Below, piece by piece: positions 17,047 through 26,059 of a DNA stretch of 64,000 bases (positions are counted from its first letter, which is position 1; every line of letters starts with the position of its first letter). The notes below the pieces were generated by a model. It was not told where the DNA came from. It did not search any database and saw nothing but the letters and a program-made list of their open reading frames with translations. Origin of the DNA: Gemmatimonadota bacterium (GTDB lineage Bacteria; Gemmatimonadota; Gemmatimonadetes; Longimicrobiales; Gaopeijiaceae); assembly GCA_030827315.1 (NCBI GenBank), contig JAURER010000003.1, forward strand, positions 62,001 to 126,000, written 5' to 3'. Made by a program: the position numbers and the translations under genes.

Positions 17047-18642
17047 CTAGCGCGTGACCTGCCCCGTCGAGCCAGACGTCGCGCCCGCCGCGGAATCCAC
17101 CGACGGCCCGGGCGGCACGGCGTCCGGACCCCCGACCAACGCACGCAAGGCGCGCGCCGCCGCCTCGCAGCTCTCCGGTTCGCACGCGGCGCTCATCGTC
17201 ACGAGCTCCGCGGCCGTCGAGCGTCGGAAGAACGCGATAATCTCCAGGAGTTTCGCCTTGCTGTCGAAGGGCGAGACGAAGCCGCCCACGCGGTACCAGT
17301 ACCAGGCGATGCGGGGCTGTTCGTCGGCCCAGAAGATCGCCTCGCGCACGAGGCGCATCTCCGGCCCCACCGGCCCGTACATGCCCTCGCCGACCACGAG
17401 CGAGTCGGGCGCGATCCGGTTGTTCCACTGGATCAGCTCCGCGCCCTGCCGCTGGTCCACCCAGTAGTAGCGCGACAGTGCCACGTCGTGGTCGAGCACG
17501 CCGACCGTCCAGTCGGCACGGTCGTCGATGCCCTGGAAATCTGGCGTCCAGGAAGCCGGCGCCGCGCGTGGCGGGGCCCAGGCGGCGTGGATGTCGAAGA
17601 CGTCCGTCCCCCGGTCCAGTTCCGACCCCCGGGGGATGGCCCCGATGACCGTGAAGAGGCCGGGGCCGATGAGCGCCGCGACGGTTGCGAGCGTGGCCAG
17701 ACGCGGCGAGGGCACGCCGTCGGTCCAGTGCCCCTGCGCCACCGCCGGACGTGCTTCGTCCGGGCCGGGTTCCGCCCCGGGGTCCGACGGGTCCGCATGG
17801 CGGGCCGCGCGCGCATCCCGTCGTTCGATCCTTCGGGCGAGCTGGTAGGTGGGAAGCATGAGCAGCGTGAAGATCACCCACCCCTGCCAGAGATGGTCCT
17901 CGATGTAGGGCGACTGCATGGCCGTGGCCTCGCCGAGGAAGATCAGAACGGTCACGCGGATCCAGTTGCCGACGATCGACGCGAGACCGGCCACTGCGAC
18001 GATCTTGAGCTGCGTGCGCCAGCGATCCGTGAAGAGGTGCGCGTAGAAAGCCCCCAGGGTGAGCCCACCCATGAGATAGTTGATGCCGGCGCACCCCTCC
18101 TCCACCAGGAACGTCCCGGTCGAGATCGCGATCGTGTCGTAGCCGATCACCGCCTCGATGCCGGCCAGCCGGGTCGCGGCGCCGCTCGCGATGACCGTCA
18201 TGCGCTGCAGGATCGGCACGATCACGCCCCACATCGGGATCGCCAACGCCAGGGTGGCGCCGAGGGTGAGGATCTGGACACGGGCGCCCCAGCCGAACAC
18301 CGCGAACGCCCACGCCACGCCGATCACGACGAACGCGAGCTGATGCCCCGCGCGAACGCCCATGATCGCAGCCAGGAGCCACCCCACGGAGAGGAACGCG
18401 ACGACGGGGATCAGGTCGCCCAGGCCCCGGGTCGCGCTCGTCAGGAAGCGGTCCCGCTTCGTCCACCCGAACCAAACCACGAGACCGGCCAGGAAGAAGC
18501 CGTGCTCCTGGTACGAGGCGCTCCACGTGCTCGGAAAGGTGATCAGCGTAGGCCAGAAGCCCGCGAGCCCCACGCCCACGAGGATCCCGAGCCGGCGACG
18601 CACAGCGAGCGGGACGGCGGAAGCGTGGGCGGGAGTCGTCAT
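17047..18642 (-). CDS. Exosortase fused to an EpsI-like (DUF3485) domain
   Basis: A 531-residue protein. Residues 1-265 are an eight-helix exosortase: 'SYQEHGFFLAG' near the N-terminus, Cys184 in 'EEGCAGINYLMGG', Arg229 in 'GNWIRV' and His250 in 'EDHLWQGW' give the expected Cys-Arg-His set. A charged linker (about 270-305) and one more helix lead to a periplasmic C-terminal domain that looks like EpsI, the partner normally found next to exosortase in exopolysaccharide loci. Exosortases cleave and anchor PEP-CTERM proteins. No PEP-CTERM protein is visible in this window. The start is ATG 18642; an MFS gene diverges 86 bp away. Confidence 0.8.
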   Translation of the reverse strand: MTTPAHASAVPLAVRRRLGILVGVGLAGFWPTLITFPSTWSASYQEHGFFLAGLVVWFGWTKRDRFLTSATRGLGDLIPVVAFLSVGWLLAAIMGVRAGHQLAFVVIGVAWAFAVFGWGARVQILTLGATLALAIPMWGVIVPILQRMTVIASGAATRLAGIEAVIGYDTIAISTGTFLVEEGCAGINYLMGGLTLGAFYAHLFTDRWRTQLKIVAVAGLASIVGNWIRVTVLIFLGEATAMQSPYIEDHLWQGWVIFTLLMLPTYQLARRIERRDARAARHADPSDPGAEPGPDEARPAVAQGHWTDGVPSPRLATLATVAALIGPGLFTVIGAIPRGSELDRGTDVFDIHAAWAPPRAAPASWTPDFQGIDDRADWTVGVLDHDVALSRYYWVDQRQGAELIQWNNRIAPDSLVVGEGMYGPVGPEMRLVREAIFWADEQPRIAWYWYRVGGFVSPFDSKAKLLEIIAFFRRSTAAELVTMSAACEPESCEAAARALRALVGGPDAVPPGPSVDSAAGATSGSTGQVTR

Positions 18643-18727
18643 GTTCACAAAGCTACGGCGGCGGCACGGCCCGCCCAACGTTGACGTGCGTTCTGGATCG
18701 ACACGGCGTCGTCTGTTAGCGTGCGGC

Positions 18728-20029
18728 GTGCCAGCGCGCTTTCGACTCGCCTTCCGGGCCCTCCGACACCGTGATCTCCGCCTGTTCTACTCGGGACAGG
18801 CGGTGTCGCTCGTCGGTACCTGGATGCAGCAGGTCGCCATGAGCTGGCTCGTCTACCGGCTCACCGGCTCGGCTCTGCTGCTCGGCGTCATCAGCTTCGC
18901 GAGCCAGTTCCCGTCGTTTCTCATGGCGCCGTTCGCCGGGGCGCTCGCCGACCGCTGGAGCCGCTACCGCATGGTGGTGGCCACGCAGATCCTCTCGATG
19001 GTCCAGGCGACGGTGCTGGCCACGCTCGTCATGACCGATGTCGTGGCCGTGTGGCATCTCGTGGTGCTCGCCGTGATGATGGGGCTCATCAACGGCGTCG
19101 ACGTGCCCGCGCGACAGGCGCTCATGATCAGGCTGATCGGCAGTTCGGACGACCTGCCGAACGCCATCGCGCTCAACTCGTCGATGTTCAACGCCGCCCG
19201 ACTCGTCGGCCCGGCGTTTGGCGGCCTGCTCATCGGCATCGTCGGAGAGGGACCCGTCTTCGTCATCAACGCGCTCTCCTACGCCGGCGTGCTGTGGGCC
19301 CTCGCCATGCTGCGACTCCCGCGGGAGCCCGGCAGGCCGGCCGGTGCCGTGCTCCAGACGATCGCCGAGGGCTTCCGGTACGCACTCGGGTCGCCGCCAA
19401 TCCGCGATCTCCTCGTCCTGCTCTCGCTCGTCTCGCTCATCGGCATTCCTTACGTCGTGCTCTTCCCCGTCTTCGCCGCGGACGTGCTGGGCGGTGACGC
19501 TCGGACGCTCGGGCTGCTGACGTCGAGCGCCGGCGCCGGCTCGCTCATCGGCGCCCTGGCCCTCGCGTCGCGGAGCACCGTCCGCGGGCTCGGCAGGATC
19601 ATCGCCTGGGGCACGGGGCTGTTCGGCTTGTCCCTCGTCACGTTCGCGTTCTCACGCCACCTGCTGCTGTCGTGCGCCCTGCTCGTGCTCAGCGGATGCT
19701 CCATGATCGTCGTGAGCGCATCGATCAATACCGTGCTGCAGACCATTGTGAAGGAGGAGATGCGCGGACGCATCATGGCCCTCTACACCATGGCCTTCGT
19801 GGGAACCACCCCCATCGGCGGCCTGGTGGGCGGCGCCATCGCCAACCGGGTGGGGGCTCCCGCCGCCGTCGTGATGGGCGGGCTCGGGTGCATGGGCGTC
19901 TCGGCGTGGGCCGTCTGGCGCTTCCCGGCGCTTCGAGACCTGATCCGGCCCATCTACGCCGAGCTCGGCATCATCCCGGAGGTTGCCACGGGGCTGCAAA
20001 GCGTGAGCGAGATGCGGCCGCGGGCGTAG
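18728..20029 (+). CDS. MFS transporter (MFS_3 / EntS-like exporter)
   Basis: A 433-residue, 12-helix transporter; GTG 18728 gives a typical MFS_3 N-terminus ('RALRHRDLRLFYSGQAVSLVGTWMQ'). 'FAGALADRWSRYR' is motif A between helices 2 and 3, and 'GPAFGGLLIG' and 'GLVGGAIANRVG' follow in later helices. Relatives export enterobactin, macrolides and other small molecules. The substrate is unknown. It is transcribed away from the exosortase gene across an 85-bp shared promoter region and ends 9 nt before the convergent TPR gene. Confidence 0.8.
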   Translation: MPARFRLAFRALRHRDLRLFYSGQAVSLVGTWMQQVAMSWLVYRLTGSALLLGVISFASQFPSFLMAPFAGALADRWSRYRMVVATQILSMVQATVLATLVMTDVVAVWHLVVLAVMMGLINGVDVPARQALMIRLIGSSDDLPNAIALNSSMFNAARLVGPAFGGLLIGIVGEGPVFVINALSYAGVLWALAMLRLPREPGRPAGAVLQTIAEGFRYALGSPPIRDLLVLLSLVSLIGIPYVVLFPVFAADVLGGDARTLGLLTSSAGAGSLIGALALASRSTVRGLGRIIAWGTGLFGLSLVTFAFSRHLLLSCALLVLSGCSMIVVSASINTVLQTIVKEEMRGRIMALYTMAFVGTTPIGGLVGGAIANRVGAPAAVVMGGLGCMGVSAWAVWRFPALRDLIRPIYAELGIIPEVATGLQSVSEMRPRA

Positions 20030-20038
20030 CTACGGTTC

Positions 20039-22324
20039 TCACCGCTGCAGGCGAACGATTGCCTCCTTGGCGCGGCTGACCTGAGGCTGCATGCGCGAAT
20101 CGGCGAACTCCCACGTTGCCACGACTGCAAGGTTGGCCGCGATCGCATCGTCTGAGCGCCCCACGAGCTCGTATAGACGGGCCAGGTTTTTTTGAGCCAA
20201 TGCACGTTCGTACCCCCCGACAATCATGCTCGGGCGATCCCGCACCAGCTCCCATACCTCAACGGCATCGGAGTAGCGCTCGAGCTTCTCGAGCAACCAG
20301 CCCCGGTACAGTTCGAAGCAGCGGGGGCACTCCAGGTCTTCTTCCGCCTGCTCGATCTCCCGCAGAGCTGCCTCGGCCTCACCCTCTGAGGCGCGAATCA
20401 TCGCCTGAGCGACGTTACGATTCGCCACGTTCGTCACATCGACGGCAAGCGCCTCGGCGTCCCAATCCATCAACCATTGTCGAGCCAGGTCGCCCTCTCC
20501 GGCCATTGCCTGGAGACCGATGAAAGCGCCCCAGAGGCGCAGTTCGGCATCGACGGCCTGAAACGGACCCGAGTACGCGTCTACCAGAGCCGCGGACGCC
20601 CCTTCGGCATCATCCAAAAGCCAGAACCACAGGTCTGCGGCACCCACGGAAATGCCCCGAATGCCCGCATTGACCCCATTCCACTGCGGCATGAGGATTT
20701 CGGACCACTCGAACGCGCGATCGAGACTCCCCCGTTGCACCGCCAGTGACATGCCGAACAACGGTGCGAGCGTTTGCCTCCAATGAGGATTGTCCGAGCT
20801 CGTTTGAAGAGCCCGAATTCGGCCCTCAACCCCCTCCACCTCTCCAGCAGCCAACGTTTCAACAAGATCCGTGAGTTGCTGCATGATGTGATATGGGTAC
20901 GCGGCCCGATAAGCCTCAACAGCCGCCAGCGCGCCCACGCTGTCTCCGTTCCCCAGGAGGACCATGCTGTAATTCGCGAACGCGACCGCGGTGTGGCTTT
21001 CGGGTTTCGCCACAGCCGCCGCAAACCGATCCTGCGCCTCCGAGTCCCGCGACAGGCGCCGAAGCGCCAGCCCGGAGTTGTTGAGAGCCGCTGGATCGTC
21101 CGGATAAAGGCGCAGGAGCGCATCGTAGGCCCTCAGCGCGGCCGCCTGGTCGTGTTCGACCTCGTTGTAGAAGTTCGCCTCCGTGAGGTATCGCTCCCGA
21201 TCCGTGAGACGGTGACGAAACTCGAAGGCCCGCGTAGCCGCGTCTTGGGCTAATTCAACAGGCCCACCCCGATTGGAAATCAGGACCGAAAGCTTCCGGT
21301 AGGCCATCGCGAAGCCTTCATCGAGACCCACTGCCTCCTGCAGCAGCCGCTCAGCGAGGGGGTAGTCTCCCTCCTCCTCCGCAGCCTCCGCCTGAGAAAG
21401 CTTTCTGAGCGCCTCGAAGGAAGGTGTCGTAACCTCCTCGAGAGGGGCTCCCAGCCGAATGTCCTTCAGCGATTCGCCCAACCTCTCACGCAGACGCTGG
21501 GACAGTCGATCGATAGCAGGGAGCAGGCCGTCTTCATCGGAGGCCTCTTCTCGGAAACTCCCCAACACCTCACCGGAGTCCGCTCGAACGATCCGAGCTA
21601 CCACGAGAAACCGCGAACCAACCGGCGTGATCTCTCCCTCGATGTACGCCTTGACGTTCGCTCGTAGCGACACTTCCCGTGCCATATCGCTGGTTACGGG
21701 CTGCCGCTCATCCTTCTCCATGAGGCGCAGAGCATTGGCCGTGGCCTCCTCCCCCACGATGGTAACCACCGGGGAGGTTCCCAAATCGACTGCCAGGGCC
21801 TCGGAGACGATTACGCCGAGGTCACCGCGGCTGGTGCGATCGTCGAACTGTGCCAGAAGAATCGGGTCCCTCGCCTCGAGTACTCCCTGCGCGACCAGGG
21901 ACCCCGTCGGCCCAATACCCAAGCTCCACATGGCCAGATAGATCGTCCCGCTGGCAGCAAGCAGCACCCCGGCACCAACGCCCCCCAGCAGGGCGTTGCG
22001 CCATGTAAAGAGCGCCAGCAGGCCGCGGTTCGTTGGGCTCGGCGCGGTCTGGGCTGACAGGGGGACCGGACCCGGAAGCGATGGGTCGTCAGTCTGCTGG
22101 AGATTGCGCTGCAGTCCGCCTTGAATCACGGCCGTTGCGATGATGACCGGAAACCCGAGCATCAGCAGCACGATGGCCATCGACGGCGTCCAGTCTGGAA
22201 GGCCCGCCAATCCCGTCACCACGTCAACGACGTTCAGGACAGCCCACGAGGTGGCAGCATACGCCCCTGTGACTTGCCACACGGAGCGGCGGTGTACCTC
22301 GCGCAGCCAGTTGTGAATGCTCAT
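20039..22324 (-). CDS. Large membrane-anchored TPR protein (kinase-less relative of kinase-TPR proteins)
   Basis: A 761-residue protein starting at ATG 22324 (MSIHNW). The N-terminus has two close hydrophobic segments (about 15-42 and 48-70) and a third near 112-134. A mixed alpha/beta region follows ('LLAQFDDRTSRGDLGVIVSEALAVDLG'), like the TolB/FlgO-like middle part of many kinase-TPR proteins, and then TPR repeats run to the C-terminus. No protein-kinase domain precedes them. Repeats may scaffold protein complexes; no specific role is visible. By eye the gene is less GC-rich than its neighbours, with more A/T third positions. It lies downstream of tRNA-Arg. Confidence 0.65.
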   Translation of the reverse strand: MSIHNWLREVHRRSVWQVTGAYAATSWAVLNVVDVVTGLAGLPDWTPSMAIVLLMLGFPVIIATAVIQGGLQRNLQQTDDPSLPGPVPLSAQTAPSPTNRGLLALFTWRNALLGGVGAGVLLAASGTIYLAMWSLGIGPTGSLVAQGVLEARDPILLAQFDDRTSRGDLGVIVSEALAVDLGTSPVVTIVGEEATANALRLMEKDERQPVTSDMAREVSLRANVKAYIEGEITPVGSRFLVVARIVRADSGEVLGSFREEASDEDGLLPAIDRLSQRLRERLGESLKDIRLGAPLEEVTTPSFEALRKLSQAEAAEEEGDYPLAERLLQEAVGLDEGFAMAYRKLSVLISNRGGPVELAQDAATRAFEFRHRLTDRERYLTEANFYNEVEHDQAAALRAYDALLRLYPDDPAALNNSGLALRRLSRDSEAQDRFAAAVAKPESHTAVAFANYSMVLLGNGDSVGALAAVEAYRAAYPYHIMQQLTDLVETLAAGEVEGVEGRIRALQTSSDNPHWRQTLAPLFGMSLAVQRGSLDRAFEWSEILMPQWNGVNAGIRGISVGAADLWFWLLDDAEGASAALVDAYSGPFQAVDAELRLWGAFIGLQAMAGEGDLARQWLMDWDAEALAVDVTNVANRNVAQAMIRASEGEAEAALREIEQAEEDLECPRCFELYRGWLLEKLERYSDAVEVWELVRDRPSMIVGGYERALAQKNLARLYELVGRSDDAIAANLAVVATWEFADSRMQPQVSRAKEAIVRLQR

Positions 22325-22621
22325 GGGCACGAACGACTCTCGAAGGGTCAGAAGCTGAACTGACGGGCCAGATCTGACGCCGTGGTGTGACTCGCCAGAC
22401 CGCGCAGATCCCCGGCACGCAGCCACCTCTGCCGGCGTTCGCTCACAACCTTGTCGCGCGCCCAGCGCTAGGGCAAGTACTTCCAACGGTATCATCCTGC
22501 TTGGGCACCAGGGGTCGAATCCGGCGCTCCGGCGCCGAGGGTACCCGCTGGACCGACCTCTCACGGATGGCGGATCGGATCGAGAGGTTTTCGCAACCCC
22601 ACAAGAATTGCTCAACCCCAC
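22325..22621. other. Non-coding gap between the TPR gene start and the tRNA-Arg terminator
   Basis: About 300 bp with no convincing gene on either strand. It must hold the promoter of the TPR gene at 20039-22324. The short motif CCCCAC recurs at 22597-22602, 22616-22621 and inside the tRNA terminator stem. I see no clear -10/-35 pair or known RNA structure. Confidence 0.4.
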
Positions 22622-22622
22622 G

Positions 22623-22656
22623 AAAAAGCCCCACAAGCCTGCTCGGCTTGTGGGGC
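22623..22656 (-). terminator. Rho-independent terminator of tRNA-Arg
   Basis: A perfect 12-bp stem (22628-22639 with 22645-22656) closes a 5-nt loop. Read on the minus strand it is followed directly by five T residues (22627-22623). It lies 14 nt beyond the 3' end of the tRNA, so it ends the tRNA transcript before the TPR gene. Confidence 0.9.
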
Positions 22657-22670
22657 CAGATGTCGCTCAG

Positions 22671-22744
<74 letters not shown>

Positions 22745-23557
22745 GGAACGACTTACGGCGCCGGTGTTTTCTTGAATCACCAATGAGTCACCAGTTTCAA
22801 GAGAGACAACGCGAGTTCTCTACCGTAAACGTCGGACGGCGAAGTTAGCCACGTCACGGGCGTTCCTCCACCATCCGGGCGCCAATCGCCCGCACGGGTG
22901 CGTGCGGCTGCCCGCGAAACCGCGCGAGCGCTGGGACGCGACCGTCGCGACGAAGCCGCCGAGCTTCAACGGGAGGTCTTGGACGCGCTGGGTGCCCTGC
23001 ACGGTCCGGTGCGACGCCTGGCGGCCCTGCGGGAAGGGTGCCGGCGTCCCCCGCTCACGGGACGCAGCTTGCAGAGTAAACGGACAGCGTCCGGCGATTG
23101 TCAAAGCCCCGGCTTTACCAGGCTCTCCTGGGATCGGCGGACCCGAATAAGCGCCCATCGGGTCGGCGGGCTCGGGGAAACGCCGGATGTCCTATGGACG
23201 CCTGCGGGCTGGTGGCCCGCGAACGTGGGGCGCCGGCACTCGGCCGGTGGGGACACCCCTCACCAAGGGGTCAGCCGCGCGCAGGCCCGCCCGTCGTGCT
23301 ACTTCCTTCGCTTCGTTGCCGCGGGCGCCATGACGCCACGCATCTGGCACTCCTCGCGCACGTCAGGGTCGGCCGGCAACTCGTCGGGGAGCGACCAGCC
23401 CGCAGCCGCTCAGTTGGCGACGTAGCGGTGATAGAGGTCGCTGTCGGAAGGCACCGCGTCGCCCAGGCGGCGGCCTTATGGCGGGGTAGCGCGAAGAAAC
23501 CTAAGCTTAAAGAGATTCGAATCTGACCGTTTCTCCAGGTCCGGAGGTCATTCTCCC
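22745..23557. other. About 0.8 kb without an intact gene
   Basis: Between tRNA-Arg and the cytochrome c gene no reading frame has convincing start, composition and length. A helical-looking plus-strand stretch near 22905-23035 and a broken minus-strand frame (23299-23475) may be gene remnants. Several GC-rich inverted repeats occur, for example GGGGACACCCC near 23250. The last 40 bp carry the ribosome binding site GGAGGT (23543-23548) of the cytochrome gene. I found no match to RNase P, tmRNA or SRP RNA signatures. Confidence 0.4.
23299..23475 (-). pseudogene. Possible gene remnant with an in-frame stop
   Basis: On the minus strand a frame runs from just after a TAA (23478-23476) to a TAG at 23301-23299, broken by one TGA at 23412-23410. 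Both halves have protein-like composition: 'AVPSDSDLYHRYVAN' before the TGA and 'WSLPDELPADPDVREECQM' after it. No good start codon or ribosome binding site precedes it. It may be the decayed 3' part of a gene. I do not recognise the family, and chance in GC-rich DNA cannot be excluded. Confidence 0.25.
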
Positions 23558-24526
23558 ATGAACACCCTGAAGATTCTGGGTACGCTCCTCGCGACCCTGG
23601 TACTGCTCGGTGCGGGTGGATTCGTTTGGGCCCGCGGCAAGTCCAACGAGATCCTCGACCGGCGCCTCGACGTCCACCGCGTCGACTTCCCCGTCCCGTT
23701 CCCCCTCGATCCGGCCGAGATAGAGCGGGCGGGCTTCACCCCCGCGCAGTCCGACTCAGCCGCGCTCGCTCGCGCGATGGAGCGTGGTCGTCACCTCGTC
23801 GACTCGCGCTTCGCCTGCACGGAGTGCCATGGCGAGGACTTCGGCGGCGGGGTCATGGTCGACGATCCGATGATCGGTACGCTGCTGGGGCCGAACATCA
23901 CGTCGGGCGCAGGAGGGCGCGTGGTGAGCTACACCCCTTCGGACTGGGATCGCATCGTGAGACACGGCCTGCTTCCGGACGGACGGCCCGGGGCCATGCC
24001 CGCGCAGGACTTTCAGGGCATGTCCGACCAGGAGCTGTCCGACATCGTCGTGCTGATCCGCTCCGCACCGCCCGTGGACGCCGAGGTCGAGGCGCCGACC
24101 CTCGGCCCGCTGGGCACCGTTCTCATGGCGACGGGGCAGATCGTGCTCGCCTACGACGAGATCACCGACCACGAGCGCGGGCACGCGACCCTGCCTCCGG
24201 TCACGGAGGCCAGCGCGGAGTTCGGTGCGCACCTGGCCACGGTCTGCACCGGGTGCCACAAGGCGGACCTGTCCGGAGGCAAGGTGGGGGGCGGCGATCC
24301 GAGCTGGCCGGCGGCGGCGAATCTCACGCCCGTCGCCGGAGCGTTCGGTGACTGGACCTACCAGCAGTTCGTCACGGCGATGACGGAGGGCACGAGGCCG
24401 GACGGCCGCGCGCTGGTGGCGCCGATGGACGCGGTGGTCGGGTACACGAGCAACATGACCGAAACGGAACGCCAGGCGCTGTGGGCGTACCTCCGCTCGA
24501 TTCCCGCCCAGGCGACGGAGGGGTGA
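23558..24526 (+). CDS. Membrane-anchored dihaem cytochrome c
   Basis: A 322-residue protein with one N-terminal helix (about 5-25, probably an uncleaved anchor) and two class I cytochrome c domains. Haem sites are Cys87-Thr-Glu-Cys-His91 and Cys230-Thr-Gly-Cys-His234; Met residues in 'GAMPAQDF' and 'APMDAVVGY' could be the sixth ligands. Such dihaem proteins pass electrons between dehydrogenases or sulfur/alcohol oxidation systems and terminal oxidases. No partner enzyme is adjacent. The ATG at 23558 is set by a strong GGAGGT 9 nt upstream. The gene stands alone on the plus strand. Confidence 0.85.
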   Translation: MNTLKILGTLLATLVLLGAGGFVWARGKSNEILDRRLDVHRVDFPVPFPLDPAEIERAGFTPAQSDSAALARAMERGRHLVDSRFACTECHGEDFGGGVMVDDPMIGTLLGPNITSGAGGRVVSYTPSDWDRIVRHGLLPDGRPGAMPAQDFQGMSDQELSDIVVLIRSAPPVDAEVEAPTLGPLGTVLMATGQIVLAYDEITDHERGHATLPPVTEASAEFGAHLATVCTGCHKADLSGGKVGGGDPSWPAAANLTPVAGAFGDWTYQQFVTAMTEGTRPDGRALVAPMDAVVGYTSNMTETERQALWAYLRSIPAQATEG

Positions 24527-24720
24527 GCACGGGCTGCCGCATCCGAAGGCGAATGGGCTGCTGACACGCCTCCGAAGCATCCGCCGGGCATTCGGTGAAC
24601 GGGGCGCGGGGCCCGTGTGACGACCGGACGCGCGACGGGTCGTCAGCGCCGTCGGCGCACGAGGATCGCGAGCGGTGAAGCGTCAGCCGGATGTGCTGTT
24701 CGCGTCCGAGGTGCGAGCGT

Positions 24721-25257
24721 TTAGCCGTCGCTCGGAAGCGGCTCCTGCAGCACCGGGGGCGGCGCCTCCTCGGCGCGGCGGCCGGCGAGGTATCCGACGC
24801 AGTAAGCACGGAGAGTCGCTTCGAAGCGGGACATCGCCGACCCGGCGCGCAGCGCACCCTCACCGCGACGGCTCAGGCCCTCGGCGAGCTTCGTGACGGC
24901 ATGGATGACCTCCATCACGTGCGGGTCCCCGCCCGCAACGACCTCGTCCGAATCCAGTCGCGACTCGAGGTCCATCCCGACCACCTGCCCCTCTTCACCG
25001 GGCTCGATGGCCTCCGGATCCCTGAACCCGGGCGCGAGCTCATTCCTGCGCTCGGGCATGGGCTCGTCGGGCGAGATGAACGCCGCGCCTACGGCGTCCA
25101 CGCGGGCCGGCAGTGGCTCGTCCGGTGAGATGAGCGCCTGGTCCACGGAGACCTCCGCCGGGACGGGGGCGGAGCCGCTGCTTCGCACGTGGCGTCTGCG
25201 CGACCCCGGAGGGAACGCCGGAGGCGGAAGACGGCTTCCGTTCGAGTTCTCTCTCAT
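24721..25257 (-). CDS. Hypothetical protein
   Basis: A 178-residue hydrophilic, acidic protein starting at ATG 25257 (MRENSNG). It contains two copies of a short motif, 'ISPDEPLPARVDAVG' and 'ISPDEPMPERRNELA', about 20 residues apart, an internal duplication. The C-terminal half has a helical segment ending 'LRAYCVGYLAGRRAEEAPPP'. There is no signal peptide or membrane segment. I do not recognise a family. It is flanked by gaps of about 195 and 134 bp, so it is probably monocistronic. Start and even coding status are moderately certain. Confidence 0.5.
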   Translation of the reverse strand: MRENSNGSRLPPPAFPPGSRRRHVRSSGSAPVPAEVSVDQALISPDEPLPARVDAVGAAFISPDEPMPERRNELAPGFRDPEAIEPGEEGQVVGMDLESRLDSDEVVAGGDPHVMEVIHAVTKLAEGLSRRGEGALRAGSAMSRFEATLRAYCVGYLAGRRAEEAPPPVLQEPLPSDG

Positions 25258-25390
25258 GCGACGGTGTCTCCGGGATGAAGCTGCAGACGGTGCAAACCTC
25301 CTCGTCGCGGCCAATATACGGGCTCGCGACAACGTGAAACAAAGGTTTTGCGCCGGGACCCGATCGAACGGCCCCGGATCACCCTCGCGC

Positions 25391-26059
25391 TCAGAGGAGG
25401 AACTCGATCGCCAGGAAGCCCAGCACGAAGAGCAGGCTGAACACCATCACGAGTCTGTCGAAGTGCCGGTCGATGAAACGCTGGATGGGAGGACCGAACT
25501 TCCACACGAGACCGGCGATGAGGAAGAAGCGAAGGCCGCGACTGAGGATCGAGGCCAGCACGAAGACCCCGAGGCTGATGCCGAACACGCCCGAGGCCAG
25601 CGTGAAGACCTTGTAGGGGATCGGGGTCAGTCCGGCCAGGAAGACCGCCGCGAATCCATGGCGGTCGTAGAAGTCCCTCACGCTCTCGAACGCCTCGGGT
25701 GTCACGCCGGGGACGTACGCGAAGAACCAGTCGCGGGCGAGGTCCCATGCGAATGCGCCAATGGCATACCCGAGCAGGCCCCCGAGCACCGAGGCCACGG
25801 TGCAGACGGCGGCGAAGCGAAGCGACCTCTTCGACGCGCCCAGAGCCAACGCCAGGAGCAGCGGGTCCGGAGGGAGCGGAAAGAACGACGATTCGGCGAA
25901 GGAGAGCACGAAGAGGGCCGGCACGCCGTAGGGCGTATCGGCCCAGTGCAGGACCCAGTCGTAGAGTCGTCGGACGATGTTGTCCCGCGGCGGGTTCGAC
26001 GCTCCGGCGGCCCCCTCCGGTCCCGCTGCCCCGTCGTCGTCCTCTGGACCGTTCGTCAC
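25391..26059 (-). CDS. YqaA/DedA-like membrane protein (VTT domain)
   Basis: A 222-residue protein starting at GTG 26059, whose GTGA overlaps the pcm stop by 4 nt. After a hydrophilic N-terminus come about five hydrophobic segments with 'ESSFFPLPPDPLLLALALG' and 'AVFLAGLTPIPYKVFTLASG', the conserved Pro-rich re-entrant loops of the VTT/SNARE-associated family. DedA-type members translocate polyprenyl phosphate or phospholipids; the YqaA subgroup is less well defined. It is cotranscribed with surE and pcm. Confidence 0.8.
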   Translation of the reverse strand: MTNGPEDDDGAAGPEGAAGASNPPRDNIVRRLYDWVLHWADTPYGVPALFVLSFAESSFFPLPPDPLLLALALGASKRSLRFAAVCTVASVLGGLLGYAIGAFAWDLARDWFFAYVPGVTPEAFESVRDFYDRHGFAAVFLAGLTPIPYKVFTLASGVFGISLGVFVLASILSRGLRFFLIAGLVWKFGPPIQRFIDRHFDRLVMVFSLLFVLGFLAIEFLL

